Assembly: GCF_013155375.1 (NCBI RefSeq)
Contig: NZ_JABJQY010000002.1
Coordinates: 1,798,001-1,862,000, forward strand
From: Nocardioides sp. zg-1308
GTDB lineage: Bacteria; Actinomycetota; Actinomycetes; Propionibacteriales; Nocardioidaceae
DNA: 64,000 nt
Direction: 5' to 3'
The position numbers and the translations under genes are program-made. The notes beneath the pieces were generated by a model, which saw only the letters and a program-made list of their open reading frames with translations, was not told the DNA's origin and made no database searches. This document shows, piece by piece, positions 52,510-62,254 of the stretch (within the stretch, counting starts at the first letter, position 1; each line of letters opens with the position of its first letter).

Positions 52510-53753
52510 GTGCACCGGACCTCACGCACGAGCTCCGCGACAGCGCCGAGTGGTCGCGGCTGCGGGCCGCGCTGCTCGACGCCGACCAGCTCGTCCGCGG
52601 ACTGGCCAGTGGTCGGCGCAGGGGGCAGCCGGCGCCGGTGACGGGTGGCCGCGAGGTGCAGCGGCTCGAGGTCCGGGTCGTCGACCTGCGGGCCGGGCGC
52701 CACCTGCAGGTGACGTCGTACGACGCGACGCAGGCGCACACCGCCAACCACCTCCTGGGGGAGGCCGCCGAGGCGGCGGTCGACGAGCTGCTGGCGCAGC
52801 CGTTCGCCAACTGGCACGTCGAGACGGCGACCGAGACCCACCAGCTGCGGGTGACCAAGAAGGGCGTGCCGATGCTCCACACCTCGGCCCGCGCGGAGGC
52901 GGTCGAGGTGACCCGCGCCCACGACCGCGACAAGGACCGGCTGCTGCGCGGCGACGACCCGGTGCTGGTCGCCCTCGGCATCAGCGACGCCCAGGGGCGG
53001 GTGAAGCCGAGCCGGCAGGCGAAGTACCGCCAGGTGGAGGAGTTCCTCCGGCTGCTCGACGCCAGCCTGTCCGACGGCCTGGTCAAGGGTCACGTCCGCA
53101 CCCCGACGCCCGACGACCCGCTGCGGATCGTGGACCTGGGCTGCGGCAACGCCTACCTCACCTTCGCCGCGCACCAGTTCCTCACCATGCCGACCGACCG
53201 GGGCGGACGCGGCCTGCCGGTCCGGATGACCGGCGTCGACGTGAAGCAGCAGTCGGCCGACCACAACGCGTCGGTCGCGGCCGGGCTGGGGATCGAGGCG
53301 GACTTCGTCGTCGGCTCCATCGAGGACGCCCGGCTCGAGCAGGCGCCCGACGTGGTGCTCGCCCTCCACGCCTGCGACACCGCCACCGACGACGCGCTCG
53401 CCCGGGCCGTGGAGTGGGAGGCCGCGCTGGTGCTTGCGGCGCCCTGCTGCCACCACGACATCGCGGCCCAGCTCCGCAAGGCGCCCCCGCCCGCGCCGTA
53501 CGCCGCGCTGACCCGCGACGGCATCCTGCGCGAGCGGCTGGCCGACACGTTGACCGACGCGCTGCGGGCCGAGCTGCTGCGGGGGACGGGCTACCGGGTC
53601 GACGTGGTCCAGTTCGTGGAGAGCGCGCACACCCCGCGCAACACCCTCATCCGCGCGGTGCGGACCGACGGCGCTCACCGGTCCCGCGGCGAGTACGACG
53701 ACCTCGTCGCCGCCTGGGGCGTCCGCCCCCGGCTCGGCGAGCTCCTCAGCTGA
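52506..53753 (+). CDS. SAM-dependent methyltransferase (Methyltransf_32-like)
   Basis: 415 residues from GTG 52506, which overlaps the small gene stop. An N-terminal region of about 190 residues (QAKYRQVEEFLRLLDASL at its end) precedes a Rossmann fold with motif I VDLGCGNAYLTFAA, MTGVDVKQQSADHNASVAA, VLALHACDTATDDALARAV and APCCHHDIAAQL. The CCHHD motif marks a family of probable RNA or protein methyltransferases related to human GSTCD. The target is unknown. Confidence 0.82.
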   Translation: MSAPDLTHELRDSAEWSRLRAALLDADQLVRGLASGRRRGQPAPVTGGREVQRLEVRVVDLRAGRHLQVTSYDATQAHTANHLLGEAAEAAVDELLAQPFANWHVETATETHQLRVTKKGVPMLHTSARAEAVEVTRAHDRDKDRLLRGDDPVLVALGISDAQGRVKPSRQAKYRQVEEFLRLLDASLSDGLVKGHVRTPTPDDPLRIVDLGCGNAYLTFAAHQFLTMPTDRGGRGLPVRMTGVDVKQQSADHNASVAAGLGIEADFVVGSIEDARLEQAPDVVLALHACDTATDDALARAVEWEAALVLAAPCCHHDIAAQLRKAPPPAPYAALTRDGILRERLADTLTDALRAELLRGTGYRVDVVQFVESAHTPRNTLIRAVRTDGAHRSRGEYDDLVAAWGVRPRLGELLS

Positions 53754-53808
53754 TCGAGCTCCTGGGCTGATCGTGCTGCCGGCCTGACCCCGCGGCTACC
53801 GTGGGCCC

Positions 53809-54699
53809 ATGGAGGTCCGACGGGTGGCAGTGGGTGCGGTGGTCGCGCTGCCGTTCCTGCTCGGCGCCGCCGCCGGTGCGCCCGGTGCAGCCGAGGACGT
53901 CGCCTTCCGGTTCTCCGACACCGACGTGGTCGAGTCGAGCGGCCTCGTGGTGCTCGAGGGTCCTGCGGCCGGCGGCCTCGTCGTCACCACCAACGACTCC
54001 GGTGACTCCGGACGGGTGTTCGCCGTCGACCCGGACACCGGTGACACCGTGGGCGTGACCTCGTGGGCCGGCGACCCGGTCGACGTCGAGGCACTCGCCC
54101 CGGCCGGTCCCGGCCACGTCTGGGTCGGCGACATCGGCGACAACGCCCGCGCGCGCGACTCCGTCGAGGTCCTGCGCGTGCCGGTCGGCCGCGGCGACCG
54201 CAGCGTGACGCCCGAGTCGTACGAGCTGGTCTATCCCGAGGGCGCCGGCGACGCCGAGGCCCTGCTGGCGGACCCGCTGACGGGCCGCCTCCTCGTGGTC
54301 ACCAAGGGCGTCTTCGCCGGCACGGCGTACGCCGCCCCGCTCCCGCTGCGGGCCGACCGGCCCAACCGGCTCGTGGAGGTCGGCGACGCCCCGGGGCTCG
54401 TCACCGACGCCACGTTCCTGCCGGGCGGGGGTGGCGTCGTGATGCGGACCTACTCCCACGCCCACCTCGTCGCGTTCCCGTCGTGGGCGCCCGTCTCGTC
54501 ATGGGAGCTGCCGCAGCAGGACCAGGGCGAGGGCATCGCGCTGGCCGGCCGGAACCTGCTGGTCAGCACGGAGGGTGCCCGGTCGCAGGTCCTGGAGGTG
54601 GACCTGCCGCCCGCGGCCCGCACCACCGCCCTGCAGTCGCCGGCGTGGACGGCGCTGCGGTGGCTCGCGACCGCGACGGGGAGGCCGCTCCCGGCCTAG
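53809..54699 (+). CDS. Secreted protein, likely beta-propeller
   Basis: 296 residues. A signal peptide (MEVRRVAVGAVVALPFLLGAA, then an AGAPGAAEDV cleavage region) is followed by repeated beta strands with DVVESSGLVV, GRVFAVDPDTGD, GHVWVGDIGDNAR and GDAEALLADPLTGRLLVVTK. The ESSG and GD-DNA-type motifs are those of esterase-like or phytase-like propellers predicted in secreted actinobacterial proteins. No catalytic set can be named. Its stop overlaps the stop of the convergent racemase gene by four bases. Confidence 0.65.
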   Translation: MEVRRVAVGAVVALPFLLGAAAGAPGAAEDVAFRFSDTDVVESSGLVVLEGPAAGGLVVTTNDSGDSGRVFAVDPDTGDTVGVTSWAGDPVDVEALAPAGPGHVWVGDIGDNARARDSVEVLRVPVGRGDRSVTPESYELVYPEGAGDAEALLADPLTGRLLVVTKGVFAGTAYAAPLPLRADRPNRLVEVGDAPGLVTDATFLPGGGGVVMRTYSHAHLVAFPSWAPVSSWELPQQDQGEGIALAGRNLLVSTEGARSQVLEVDLPPAARTTALQSPAWTALRWLATATGRPLPA

Positions 54700-55421
54700 G
54701 CCCGGGCCTGGACCTGCGCCGAGGCAGAGGGCTCGGCGAGCGCCTCGTCGAGCGCGGCCTGGACGTGCAGCGTCGTGCACGGGAAGACGGGCAGCTCGAC
54801 GTCGGCCTGCTTGACGAGCAGCTCGAGCTCGGTGCACCCGAGCAGCACGCCGCCGGCCCCGGCGTCCCACAGCTCCTCGATGATCTCCACGACCCGGTTG
54901 CGGGTGCGGGGCAGCACGACGCCGTGGACGAGCTCCTCGTAGATCGCGTCGTTGAGGAAGTCGTGGTGGCGAGCGTCGGGGACGACGACCGAGAGGCCGT
55001 GGCCCCGCAGCCGGTCGACGAAGAACGGCTCCTGCATCGCGACCTTGGTCCCGATGAGCCCGACCGTCTCGACGCCCGCCTCACGCACCGCGGCGGCGAC
55101 GACGTCGGCGAGGTGCAGCACCGGGATGTCGACGGCCTCCTCGACCTGGTCGGCGACCTTGTGGAAGGTCGTCGTGCAGAGCAGCAGGAAGTCCGCGCCG
55201 GCCCGCTCGACGCCCCGCGCCGCCTCGGCGAGCAGCGAGCCGACCTGGTCCCAGCGCTCGTCGTCCTCGAGGTGGGTGACCTCGGCGAAGTCGACCGTCG
55301 TCAGGGCAAGCCTGGGGGAGGAGAGCCCGCCGAGGCGCTCGCGCATCCCGAGGTTGAGGTCGCGGTAGTAGACCGCGCTGCTCTCCCAGCTCATGCCGCC
55401 GACGAGTCCGATGGTCTTCAC
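54696..55421 (-). CDS. Aspartate/glutamate racemase family protein
   Basis: 241 residues from GTG 55421; the upstream frame is not conserved. N-terminal KTIGLVGGMSWESSAVYYRDLN is diagnostic of aspartate racemase-like proteins. The two catalytic cysteines lie in FLLLCTTTFHKVAD (first, about residue 85) and GGVLLGCTELELL (second, about residue 195). It interconverts amino-acid enantiomers, probably aspartate. It may be co-transcribed with the short-chain dehydrogenase gene, whose stop is 21 bp upstream. Confidence 0.9.
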   Translation of the reverse strand: MKTIGLVGGMSWESSAVYYRDLNLGMRERLGGLSSPRLALTTVDFAEVTHLEDDERWDQVGSLLAEAARGVERAGADFLLLCTTTFHKVADQVEEAVDIPVLHLADVVAAAVREAGVETVGLIGTKVAMQEPFFVDRLRGHGLSVVVPDARHHDFLNDAIYEELVHGVVLPRTRNRVVEIIEELWDAGAGGVLLGCTELELLVKQADVELPVFPCTTLHVQAALDEALAEPSASAQVQARA

Positions 55422-55441
55422 GCGCGGCAGTCTCCCACGTC

Positions 55442-56230
55442 TCAGGCCCGGTGCACCTTGTGCGCCGCGGCCTGGGCACGCGGCTTGATGACCAGCTCGT
55501 CGATGTCGACGTGCGACGGCCGGGTGGCCACCCACGCGATGGCGTCGGCGACGTCCTCGGCGAGCAGCGGCTCGGCGACGCCGGCGTACACCGCGTCGGC
55601 CTTCTCCTGGTCACCGCCGAAGCGGACCAGGGAGAACTCCTCCGTGCGCACCATCCCGGGCGCCACCTCGGTGATCCGGATCGGCTCGCCGTTGAGCTCG
55701 AGCCGCAGCGTCTCGGTCACCACCTTCACGCCGTGCTTGGCCGCGGTGTAGCCGCCGCCGCCCTCGTAGGCCCAGCGCCCGGCGGTCGAGCCGACGTTGA
55801 CGATGACCGCGTCGCCGCTCGCGCGGAGCGAGGGGAGCAGGGCCTGGGTGACCCGGACGAGGCCGAGCACGTTGACGTCGTACATCCAGCGCCAGGCGTC
55901 GAGGTCGGCCGCGTCGACCCGGTCGACGCCGACCGCTCCGCCGGCGTTGTTGACCAGCACGTGGCACACCGGGACGGCCGCGGCCAGGGCCTCGACCGAC
56001 GCCGCGTCGGTGATGTCGCAGGTGATCGCCTCGCCACCGATCTCGGCGGCCAGGTCCTCGATGCGGTCGGTGCGCCGGGCGGCGCAGACGACGCGGAAGC
56101 CCTGCGCGGCCAGGGCGCGCGCGGTGGCGGCGCCGATGCCGCTGGAGGCGCCGGTGACGACGGCGGTGCGGGGGTGGGCAGGATCGTGGGGCCCGCCGTG
56201 GGGGTGGTCGTGGGGGTGGTCCTGGGTCAT
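55442..56230 (-). CDS. Short-chain dehydrogenase/reductase
   Basis: 262 residues from ATG 56230. A His/Pro-rich start (residues 2-20) precedes the Rossmann fold: TAVVTGASSGIGAATARALA, NNAGGAVGVD, a catalytic Ser in VNVGSTAGRWAYEG and the YTAAKHG (Tyr-x-x-x-Lys) pair. It resembles the YdfG/serine dehydrogenase-type SDRs. Substrate not evident. It is divergent from the RNase H gene across 25 bp. Confidence 0.88.
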   Translation of the reverse strand: MTQDHPHDHPHGGPHDPAHPRTAVVTGASSGIGAATARALAAQGFRVVCAARRTDRIEDLAAEIGGEAITCDITDAASVEALAAAVPVCHVLVNNAGGAVGVDRVDAADLDAWRWMYDVNVLGLVRVTQALLPSLRASGDAVIVNVGSTAGRWAYEGGGGYTAAKHGVKVVTETLRLELNGEPIRITEVAPGMVRTEEFSLVRFGGDQEKADAVYAGVAEPLLAEDVADAIAWVATRPSHVDIDELVIKPRAQAAAHKVHRA

Positions 56231-56255
56231 GGAGCCATCCTGCCAAGATGTCCCG

Positions 56256-56990
56256 GTGATCATCGCGGCGGCAGACGGTTCGGCCCTCGGCAACCCCGGT
56301 CCGGCCGGCTGGGCGTGGTACGTCGACGACGACTGCTGGGCCTCGGGCGGGTGGCCCCACGGCACCAACAACATGGGCGAGCTGATGGCCGTGCTCGACC
56401 TGCTGCAGCAGACCGCGCACCTCGACGACGAGCTCCGCGTCTACTGCGACAGCACCTACGTCATCAACACCGTGACGAAGTGGATGGCCGGCTGGAAGCG
56501 GCGCGGCTGGCGCAAGGGCGACGGCAAGCCGGTGATGAACGTCGAGCTGGTCAAGGGCCTCGATGCTGCCATGCAGGGCCGCCGGGTCGACTTCGTGTGG
56601 GTCAAGGGCCACGCCGGGCACGAGCTCAACGAGGCGGCCGACCGGCTCGCCAACGCCGCCGCGGCGGCGTACCGCGACGGGCGCGAGCCCGACCCCGGAC
56701 CGGGGATCCCGGACAGCTCGACCGCCCACCCCGCCGCCAGCGTCGGGCAGGTCGAGCCGGAGCCGGACCTGTTCTCCGGCCTGGGCCCGGAGGAGCCGGA
56801 CGTCGTCGTCCTCGCCGACGCGGCTCCGGCGCCCACCGCGCCCGACGTCGAGGTGGTGTCGCTCGACCTGCTGGACGGCGACACGGTCCGGCTCGGCTGG
56901 CGGGTCCCGGGCGACCCGTCCGCAGCGGTGCGCAGCGGCGTCTGGGAGCGCGCGGGGGACCAGTGGCGCCGGCGGGCCGACGGGTCGTGA
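56256..56990 (+). CDS. Ribonuclease HI with C-terminal extension
   Basis: 244 residues from GTG 56256. Residues 1-140 are RNase HI: IIAAADGSALGNPGPAGWAW (first Asp), NNMGELMAVLDLL (Glu), VYCDSTYVINTV (second Asp) and WVKGHAGHELNEAADRLA (His and final Asp). It cleaves RNA in RNA-DNA hybrids. After a Pro-rich linker, a domain of about 75 residues (VVSLDLLDGDTVRLGWRVPG, then GVWERAGDQWRRR) is added. This extension is not part of classical RnhA and its role is unknown. Confidence 0.88.
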   Translation: MIIAAADGSALGNPGPAGWAWYVDDDCWASGGWPHGTNNMGELMAVLDLLQQTAHLDDELRVYCDSTYVINTVTKWMAGWKRRGWRKGDGKPVMNVELVKGLDAAMQGRRVDFVWVKGHAGHELNEAADRLANAAAAAYRDGREPDPGPGIPDSSTAHPAASVGQVEPEPDLFSGLGPEEPDVVVLADAAPAPTAPDVEVVSLDLLDGDTVRLGWRVPGDPSAAVRSGVWERAGDQWRRRADGS

Positions 56991-57028
56991 GCCGCGCCGG
57001 CGCCGGGCCGCCGTGGCACACTTCCGGG

Positions 57029-57400
57029 ATGCCTCCAGCGAAGCTCGCCGCAGCCGCGGCACTCCTCGGCGGCCTGCTCTGGGTCGTCCGTGCCCTCCTC
57101 GGCGGCGGCTCCGACCCGCTCGCCGGCACGCTGTTCCTCATCGGCCTGGCGCTCCTGCTCGTCGGGGCGGCCGTCTTCGGCACGACGCTCGTGCGGAGCG
57201 ACGCGGTCGCGATGCGGGTGACCGTGGGCCTGGCGGCCGGGCTCCTCGCGCTGTCCCTCACCGAGGCCTTCCGCCCCGCCGACACCCCCTGGTACGACGG
57301 CGGCTGGGGCGTCCTCGCCGTCCTGCTGGGCGGACTGGGCCTCGTGCGCGGCAGGCGCGGCGCCTCCGGCCGGCCCGGGGCCGGCGCCCACTCGCGCTGA
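57029..57400 (+). CDS. Small membrane protein, unknown function
   Basis: 123 residues from ATG 57029. Four hydrophobic stretches are visible (LAAAAALLGGLLWVVRALLG, TLFLIGLALLLVGAAVFGTT, VTVGLAAGLLALSL and WGVLAVLLGGLGLVRG), with a Pro/Gly/Arg tail. No family assigned. It lies 38 bp after the RNase H gene and before mshA. Confidence 0.6.
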   Translation: MPPAKLAAAAALLGGLLWVVRALLGGGSDPLAGTLFLIGLALLLVGAAVFGTTLVRSDAVAMRVTVGLAAGLLALSLTEAFRPADTPWYDGGWGVLAVLLGGLGLVRGRRGASGRPGAGAHSR

Positions 57401-57517
57401 ACCCACCCCTCCGGGCGCGGTGGGAGACACCACCGGGAACACCGGGGCCCCTCGCGCGGTTGCACCGGAGGTGCCCGCGTCCGGGCACTCCCAGGACGGG
57501 CGGACACAGGAGGCAGC

Positions 57518-58774
57518 GTGGGCGAGCGGGTGGCGATGATCAGCCTGCACACCTCTCCCCTGGACCAGCCGGGCACCGGTGACGCCGGGGGGATGAACGT
57601 CTACGTGATCGAGCTCTCCAAGCGGCTGGCCGCCCAGGGCATCGACGTCGACGTCTTCACCCGCGCCACGTCCTCGGCGCTGCCGCAGGTCGTCGAGGCC
57701 GCCGACGGGGTGCTGGTGCGCCACGTCGCCGCCGGGCCCTTCGAGGGCCTCACCAAGGGCGAGCTGCCGGGCCAGCTGTGCACCTTCGCCCGCGAGGTGC
57801 TGCGAGCCGAGGCGATGCAGCCGCTCGGGCACTACGACGCCGTGCACTCCCACTACTGGCTCTCCGGCCAGGTCGGGGCGCTGGCCCGCGACCGGTGGAA
57901 CGTGCCGCTCGTGCACTCCATGCACACCATGGCCAAGGTCAAGAACGAGGCGCTCGCCGCCGGCGACACCCCCGAGCCGCTGTCGCGCGTCATCGGCGAG
58001 GAGCAGGTGGTGGAGGCCGCCGACCTGCTGGTCGCCAACACCGACACCGAGGCGCGCCAGCTGGTCGACCTCTACGAGGCGAGCCCGGACGCGGTCGAGG
58101 TGATCCACCCCGGGGTGGACCTGTCGGTCTTCGCCCCCCGCGGGCGCGCCGAGGCCCGCCGTGAGCTGGGCCTTCCCGAGGACGCCGTCGTGCTGCTGTT
58201 CGCGGGCCGCATCCAGCCGCTCAAGGCGCCCGACGTGCTGCTCCGCGCCGTGGCGGTGCTGCTCGACGAGGACCCGTCGCTGCGGGGGCGCCTCGTCGTA
58301 CCCGTGGTGGGCGGCCCCTCCGGCTCCGGGCTCGAGCACCCCACCTCCCTTGCCGACCTGGCCGCCGACCTCGGCATCAGCGACGTGGTCCGCTTCGTCC
58401 CGCCGGTCACGCAGGCCGAGCTGGCCGTGTGGTCCTCGGCGGCCACCGCGGTGGCGGTGCCGTCCTACAACGAGTCCTTCGGCCTGGTGGCCGTCGAGGC
58501 GCAGGCGACCGGTACGCCGGTGGTCGCGGCCGCGGTCGGTGGCCTCACCACCGTGGTGCGGGACGGCGTCAGCGGCCTGCTGGTCGCCACCCACGAGCCC
58601 CGCGACTGGGCGGCCAGCCTCCGCCGCCTCGTCGACGACCCGGCGCTCGTGGAGCGGCTCGGACGCGGTGCCGTGGCGCACGCCCAGGAGTTCTCGTGGG
58701 AGCACACCGCCGCCCTGACGCTGAAGGCCTACGAGCGCGCCGCCGGCCGGATGCGTGCTGAGATGGCCTCATGA
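57518..58774 (+). CDS. mshA: D-inositol-3-phosphate glycosyltransferase (mycothiol synthesis)
   Basis: 418 residues from GTG 57518 (ACAGGAGG upstream). GT4 fold: [20 protein letters not shown] near the N-terminus, [43 protein letters not shown] and [20 protein letters not shown]. MshA transfers GlcNAc to inositol-3-phosphate, the first step of mycothiol synthesis, the main thiol of actinobacteria. Its stop overlaps the start of the YbjN-domain gene (ATGA). Confidence 0.95.
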   Translation: MGERVAMISLHTSPLDQPGTGDAGGMNVYVIELSKRLAAQGIDVDVFTRATSSALPQVVEAADGVLVRHVAAGPFEGLTKGELPGQLCTFAREVLRAEAMQPLGHYDAVHSHYWLSGQVGALARDRWNVPLVHSMHTMAKVKNEALAAGDTPEPLSRVIGEEQVVEAADLLVANTDTEARQLVDLYEASPDAVEVIHPGVDLSVFAPRGRAEARRELGLPEDAVVLLFAGRIQPLKAPDVLLRAVAVLLDEDPSLRGRLVVPVVGGPSGSGLEHPTSLADLAADLGISDVVRFVPPVTQAELAVWSSAATAVAVPSYNESFGLVAVEAQATGTPVVAAAVGGLTTVVRDGVSGLLVATHEPRDWAASLRRLVDDPALVERLGRGAVAHAQEFSWEHTAALTLKAYERAAGRMRAEMAS

Positions 58775-59271
58775 GCGCCGTCGAGACGATCCGCGCCTAC
58801 CTCGCCGACAACGAGATCGAGCACGAGGAGACGAGTCGCGAGGGCGTCCCCGGCGCCCGCTTCTCGCTGACCCTGCCGGGCGAGAAGAAGCTGCAGACCC
58901 CCGTGCGCCTCGACGTCGGCCCGCACGCGCTCGGCGTGCACGCCTTCGTGTGCCGCAACCCCGACGAGAACCACGCGCGCGTCCACCGCTGGCTGCTCGA
59001 GCGCAACCTGCGGATGTACGCCGTCTCCTTCGCCGTCGACCGCCACGGCGACATCTACCTCGAGGCCCGGCTGCCGCTGGCCGCGGTCAGCGCCGACGAG
59101 CTCGACCGGATCCTCGGCTCGGTGCTCGCGAACGCCGACGAGTCCTTCAACGCCATCCTCGAGCTCGGCTTCGCCTCCTCGATCCGCAAGGAGTGGGAGT
59201 GGCGGACCTCCCGCGGGGAGTCGACCCGCAACCTCGAGGCGTTCCGCGGCTGGCTCGAGGCCCAGCCGTGA
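58771..59271 (+). CDS. YbjN-domain protein
   Basis: 166 residues. It has the YbjN/type III chaperone-like fold: [59 protein letters not shown] and [20 protein letters not shown]. Such genes commonly follow mshA in actinobacteria, suggesting an accessory role, but no function is established. It is translationally coupled to mshA. Confidence 0.85.
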   Translation: MSAVETIRAYLADNEIEHEETSREGVPGARFSLTLPGEKKLQTPVRLDVGPHALGVHAFVCRNPDENHARVHRWLLERNLRMYAVSFAVDRHGDIYLEARLPLAAVSADELDRILGSVLANADESFNAILELGFASSIRKEWEWRTSRGESTRNLEAFRGWLEAQP

Positions 59272-59304
59272 CCTCCCAGCCGTGAGGACCGGCGCCCGGA
59301 TCCC

Positions 59305-60225
59305 CTAGGCCCCGGCGCGGGGCTTGCGCCGGGTCATCAGCACGCCGACGATCGCGAGCGCCCCGCCGACGAACGTCAGGGACGGCGGCACCTCGTCGAT
59401 CGTCAGCCAGGCGATCAGCGTCGCGATGCCGGGCACCAGGAACGTGGTGAGCGACAGCGCGCCCGCGTCGGTGTGGGTGAGGGCGTAGGCCCAGGTCGTG
59501 AACGCGACCGCGGTCGGCAGGACGCCGAGGTAGACGATCCACCACAGCTCGGCACCGCCGTCGGCGACGATGCCCGGCAGGTCGCCCGAGAAGGGCAGGC
59601 AGACCACCGCGCCCATGAGGAACGACACGAACACCACCTGCACCGAGGGGAGCCGGCGCAGCAGCACCTTCTGCGTCAGCACGCCGACGGCGTACATCGC
59701 CGCCGCGAGCAGCACGAGCAGCACGCCCAGCACGCTCGCACCGGCCTCGGTGGAGGACCCACGGGCGATGACCGCGACGCCAGCGAAGCCGACGACCATG
59801 CCGGCGAGCAGCCAGCCGTGGAGACGCTCCCCGAACAGCGGCACCGCGAGCAGCGCGACGATGACGGGGCCGATCTGGATGATCATCGCCGCCGTGCCGG
59901 CATCGACGTGCCGCTCACCCGCGTTGAGCGCCAGGTTGTAGACGCCGAACCAGCCGATCCCGCCGACGGCGAGCAGCGTCCACTCGCGCCGCGTCGGACG
60001 GACCCAGCCGTGGCGCAGGACCAGCGGCAGGACGACGAGCGCGGCCACGAGCAGCCGGCCGGAGCCGAGCGCGCCCGGGCTGACGTCGTGGGCGACGTGG
60101 CGGATCACCACGAACGCCGAGGCCCACATCACGAGCGTGACGCCACCGGCCGCGACGGGGAGCCAGGCGGGCGGTGCCCCGGTCTCGCCGGGTGCGCCGG
60201 TGGGGGACTGCGTCGTGGTTGTCAC
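59305..60225 (-). CDS. EamA/DMT-family transporter
   Basis: 306 residues from GTG 60225. Ten predicted membrane helices in two EamA repeats (GGVTLVMWASAFVVIRHVAH and LLVLLAAAMYAVGVLTQKVL begin them). The family exports amino acids or other metabolites. Convergent with the YbjN gene, 33 bp apart. Substrate unknown. Confidence 0.88.
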   Translation of the reverse strand: MTTTTQSPTGAPGETGAPPAWLPVAAGGVTLVMWASAFVVIRHVAHDVSPGALGSGRLLVAALVVLPLVLRHGWVRPTRREWTLLAVGGIGWFGVYNLALNAGERHVDAGTAAMIIQIGPVIVALLAVPLFGERLHGWLLAGMVVGFAGVAVIARGSSTEAGASVLGVLLVLLAAAMYAVGVLTQKVLLRRLPSVQVVFVSFLMGAVVCLPFSGDLPGIVADGGAELWWIVYLGVLPTAVAFTTWAYALTHTDAGALSLTTFLVPGIATLIAWLTIDEVPPSLTFVGGALAIVGVLMTRRKPRAGA

Positions 60226-60299
60226 GAGTCAAGGCTAGGTACGGTCATGACCGGGCGCCAGCGGTTTTCGGACGCCGAACGCCGACATCCCGCCGTGCC

Positions 60300-60977
60300 T
60301 CAGAGGTCGAGCTTGTAGCCCAGCCCGCGCACGGTGACGAGGTACTTCGGCTCGCCCGGGTCGGGCTCGAGCTTGGCGCGCAGCCGCTTGACGTGGACGT
60401 CGAGGGTCTTGGTGTCGCCAACGTAGTCGGAGCCCCAGACCCGGTCGATCAGCTGGCCGCGGGTCAGCACCCGCCCCGGGTTGCGCAGGAACATCTCCAG
60501 CAGCTCGAACTCCTTGAGCGGCAGCCGCTGCTCGGAGCCGTCCACCGTCACCACGTGCCGCTCGACGTCCATCCGCACCGGCCCGGCCTCGAGGGTGTCG
60601 GGCATGAGGTCCGGCTCGTGCCCGCGCCGCAGCACGGCCCGGATGCGCGCCACGAGCTCGCGGGGGGAGTAGGGCTTGGTGACGTAGTCGTCGGCGCCGA
60701 GCTCGAGCCCGACCACCTTGTCCACCTCGTCGTCCTTGGCGCTGACCATGATGACCGGGACCGAGGAGGTCTGGCGGATCTGGCGGCACACCTCCGTGCC
60801 CGGGATGCCGGGGAGCATCAGGTCGAGGAGCACGATGTCGGGCCCGAAGCGATCGAACTCCGTGAGGGCTGTGTTGCCGTCGGCGGCGATGGCCACCTCG
60901 TAGCCCTCCTTGCGGAGCATGTAGGCGAGCGCGTCGCTGTAGCTCTCTTCGTCCTCGACGACGAGTACCCGTGTCAC
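60300..60977 (-). CDS. regX3: OmpR-family response regulator (RegX3/PhoP)
   Basis: 225 residues from GTG 60977, which overlaps the kinase stop (GTGA). Receiver domain: VLVVEDEESYSDALAYMLRKEG, phospho-acceptor Asp in IVLLDLMLPGIPG and Lys in DDYVTKPYSPRE. Winged-helix DNA-binding domain: LPLKEFELLEMFLRNPGRVL and VKRLRAKLEPDPGEPKYLVTVRGLGYKL. With SenX3 it senses phosphate limitation; PhoU lies divergently next door. Confidence 0.93.
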   Translation of the reverse strand: MTRVLVVEDEESYSDALAYMLRKEGYEVAIAADGNTALTEFDRFGPDIVLLDLMLPGIPGTEVCRQIRQTSSVPVIMVSAKDDEVDKVVGLELGADDYVTKPYSPRELVARIRAVLRRGHEPDLMPDTLEAGPVRMDVERHVVTVDGSEQRLPLKEFELLEMFLRNPGRVLTRGQLIDRVWGSDYVGDTKTLDVHVKRLRAKLEPDPGEPKYLVTVRGLGYKLDL

Positions 60978-62203
60978 GGGCGTACCTCCTGCTGGTTCCT
61001 GCGTGGGGTGGACGTGGTGGCGGGCCGTGCCGGCACGACGAGCTCGACGGGCGTGCGCCCGGAGCCCTGGTCGGTCTCGGCGTTGCGGGGGAGCGTCAAC
61101 GTGAACGTCGAGCCCTGGCCCTGCACGGACCACACCGAGATGTCGCCGCCGTGGGTCGCCGCGACGTGCTTGACGATGGCCAGCCCGAGGCCGGTGCCGC
61201 CGGTGGAGCGGTGCCGGGCGGGGTCGACGCGGTAGAACCGCTCGAAGATCCGGTCGATGTCCTCGGCGGGGATGCCGATGCCCTGGTCGACCACGCTGAT
61301 CTGGATCTGCTCGCCCTCGGAGCGGGTGGTGACCACCACGCGCGAGCCGCTGTTGGAGTAGGCGACGGCGTTGGCGACCAGGTTGCTGATGGCGGCGCCG
61401 ATCTGCTCCTGCGAGCCGAAGACCTCCAGGCCGTGCTGGCCGCGCGACTCGACGGTGATCTGCTTGGCGGCGGCCTCCATCGCGCTGGTGTCGACGGCGG
61501 TGGCGACGGCGGCGTCGAGGTCGACCATGACCGGCGTCTCGAACGGGTCGTGGCCCTGCAGCCGGGACAGCTCGATGATCTGCTGCACGAGCTTGGAGAG
61601 CCGGTCGCTCTCCTTGAGCATCCGGTTGGCGAAGCGCTGCACCGCCTCCGGGTCGTCGGCGGCGTCGGTGACCGCCTCGGCCAGCAGCCGGATGGCGCCG
61701 ACGGGGGTCTTGAGCTCGTGGCTGACGTTGGCCACGAAGTCGCGGCGCACCGCCTCGACGCGCCTCTCGCGGGTGCGGTCCTCGACCAGGGCCAGCACGA
61801 GCCGGGCGCCCAGGGGCGCCACGCGCGCGGTCAGCGTGCGGTCGATGCCGCCGGCGGCCGCGGGCATCTCGAGCTCGCTCTCGCGGATCTGACCGTCGCG
61901 GCGCACCTGCGCGACGACGTCGAGCAGCTCGGGGACCACGACCGTGCTGCCGCGCACCAGCCCGAAGGCGTACGCCGGCGCCGAGGCCTTGAGGACCTGG
62001 TCGGACGCGTCGACCACGATCGCGCTCGAGCGCAGGATGCTGAGCACGGCGGCCACGCCGGCCTGCACGACCGGCTCCTCCGCGGCGGGCAGCGTGTGGC
62101 GCTGGCGCTCGCTGATGTGCCAGGCGAGGACCGCACCGCCGGCGACGATGGCCCCGACGATCGCGGCCAGACCAGCCTGCATCGTCGGGTCCACGCCCAC
62201 CAT
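60974..62203 (-). CDS. senX3: Phosphate-sensing histidine kinase (SenX3/PhoR)
   Basis: 409 residues from ATG 62203, close to the length of mycobacterial SenX3; GTG 62200, GTG 62194 and ATG 62182 are alternatives. One N-terminal membrane helix (LAAIVGAIVAGGAVLAWHI), a PAS-like region, then H-box NVSHELKTPVGAIRLL, N-box SNLVANAVAYSNSG, G1 VDQGIGIPAEDIDRIFERFY and G2 GTGLGLAIVKHVA. It acts on RegX3. The short extracytoplasmic part suggests that it senses through the Pst system and PhoU. Confidence 0.9.
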   Translation of the reverse strand: MVGVDPTMQAGLAAIVGAIVAGGAVLAWHISERQRHTLPAAEEPVVQAGVAAVLSILRSSAIVVDASDQVLKASAPAYAFGLVRGSTVVVPELLDVVAQVRRDGQIRESELEMPAAAGGIDRTLTARVAPLGARLVLALVEDRTRERRVEAVRRDFVANVSHELKTPVGAIRLLAEAVTDAADDPEAVQRFANRMLKESDRLSKLVQQIIELSRLQGHDPFETPVMVDLDAAVATAVDTSAMEAAAKQITVESRGQHGLEVFGSQEQIGAAISNLVANAVAYSNSGSRVVVTTRSEGEQIQISVVDQGIGIPAEDIDRIFERFYRVDPARHRSTGGTGLGLAIVKHVAATHGGDISVWSVQGQGSTFTLTLPRNAETDQGSGRTPVELVVPARPATTSTPRRNQQEVRP

Positions 62204-62254
62204 CGTACGCAACCGGCACGACCGTCCAGACGGGTTGGACACCGGGCGCCGACT

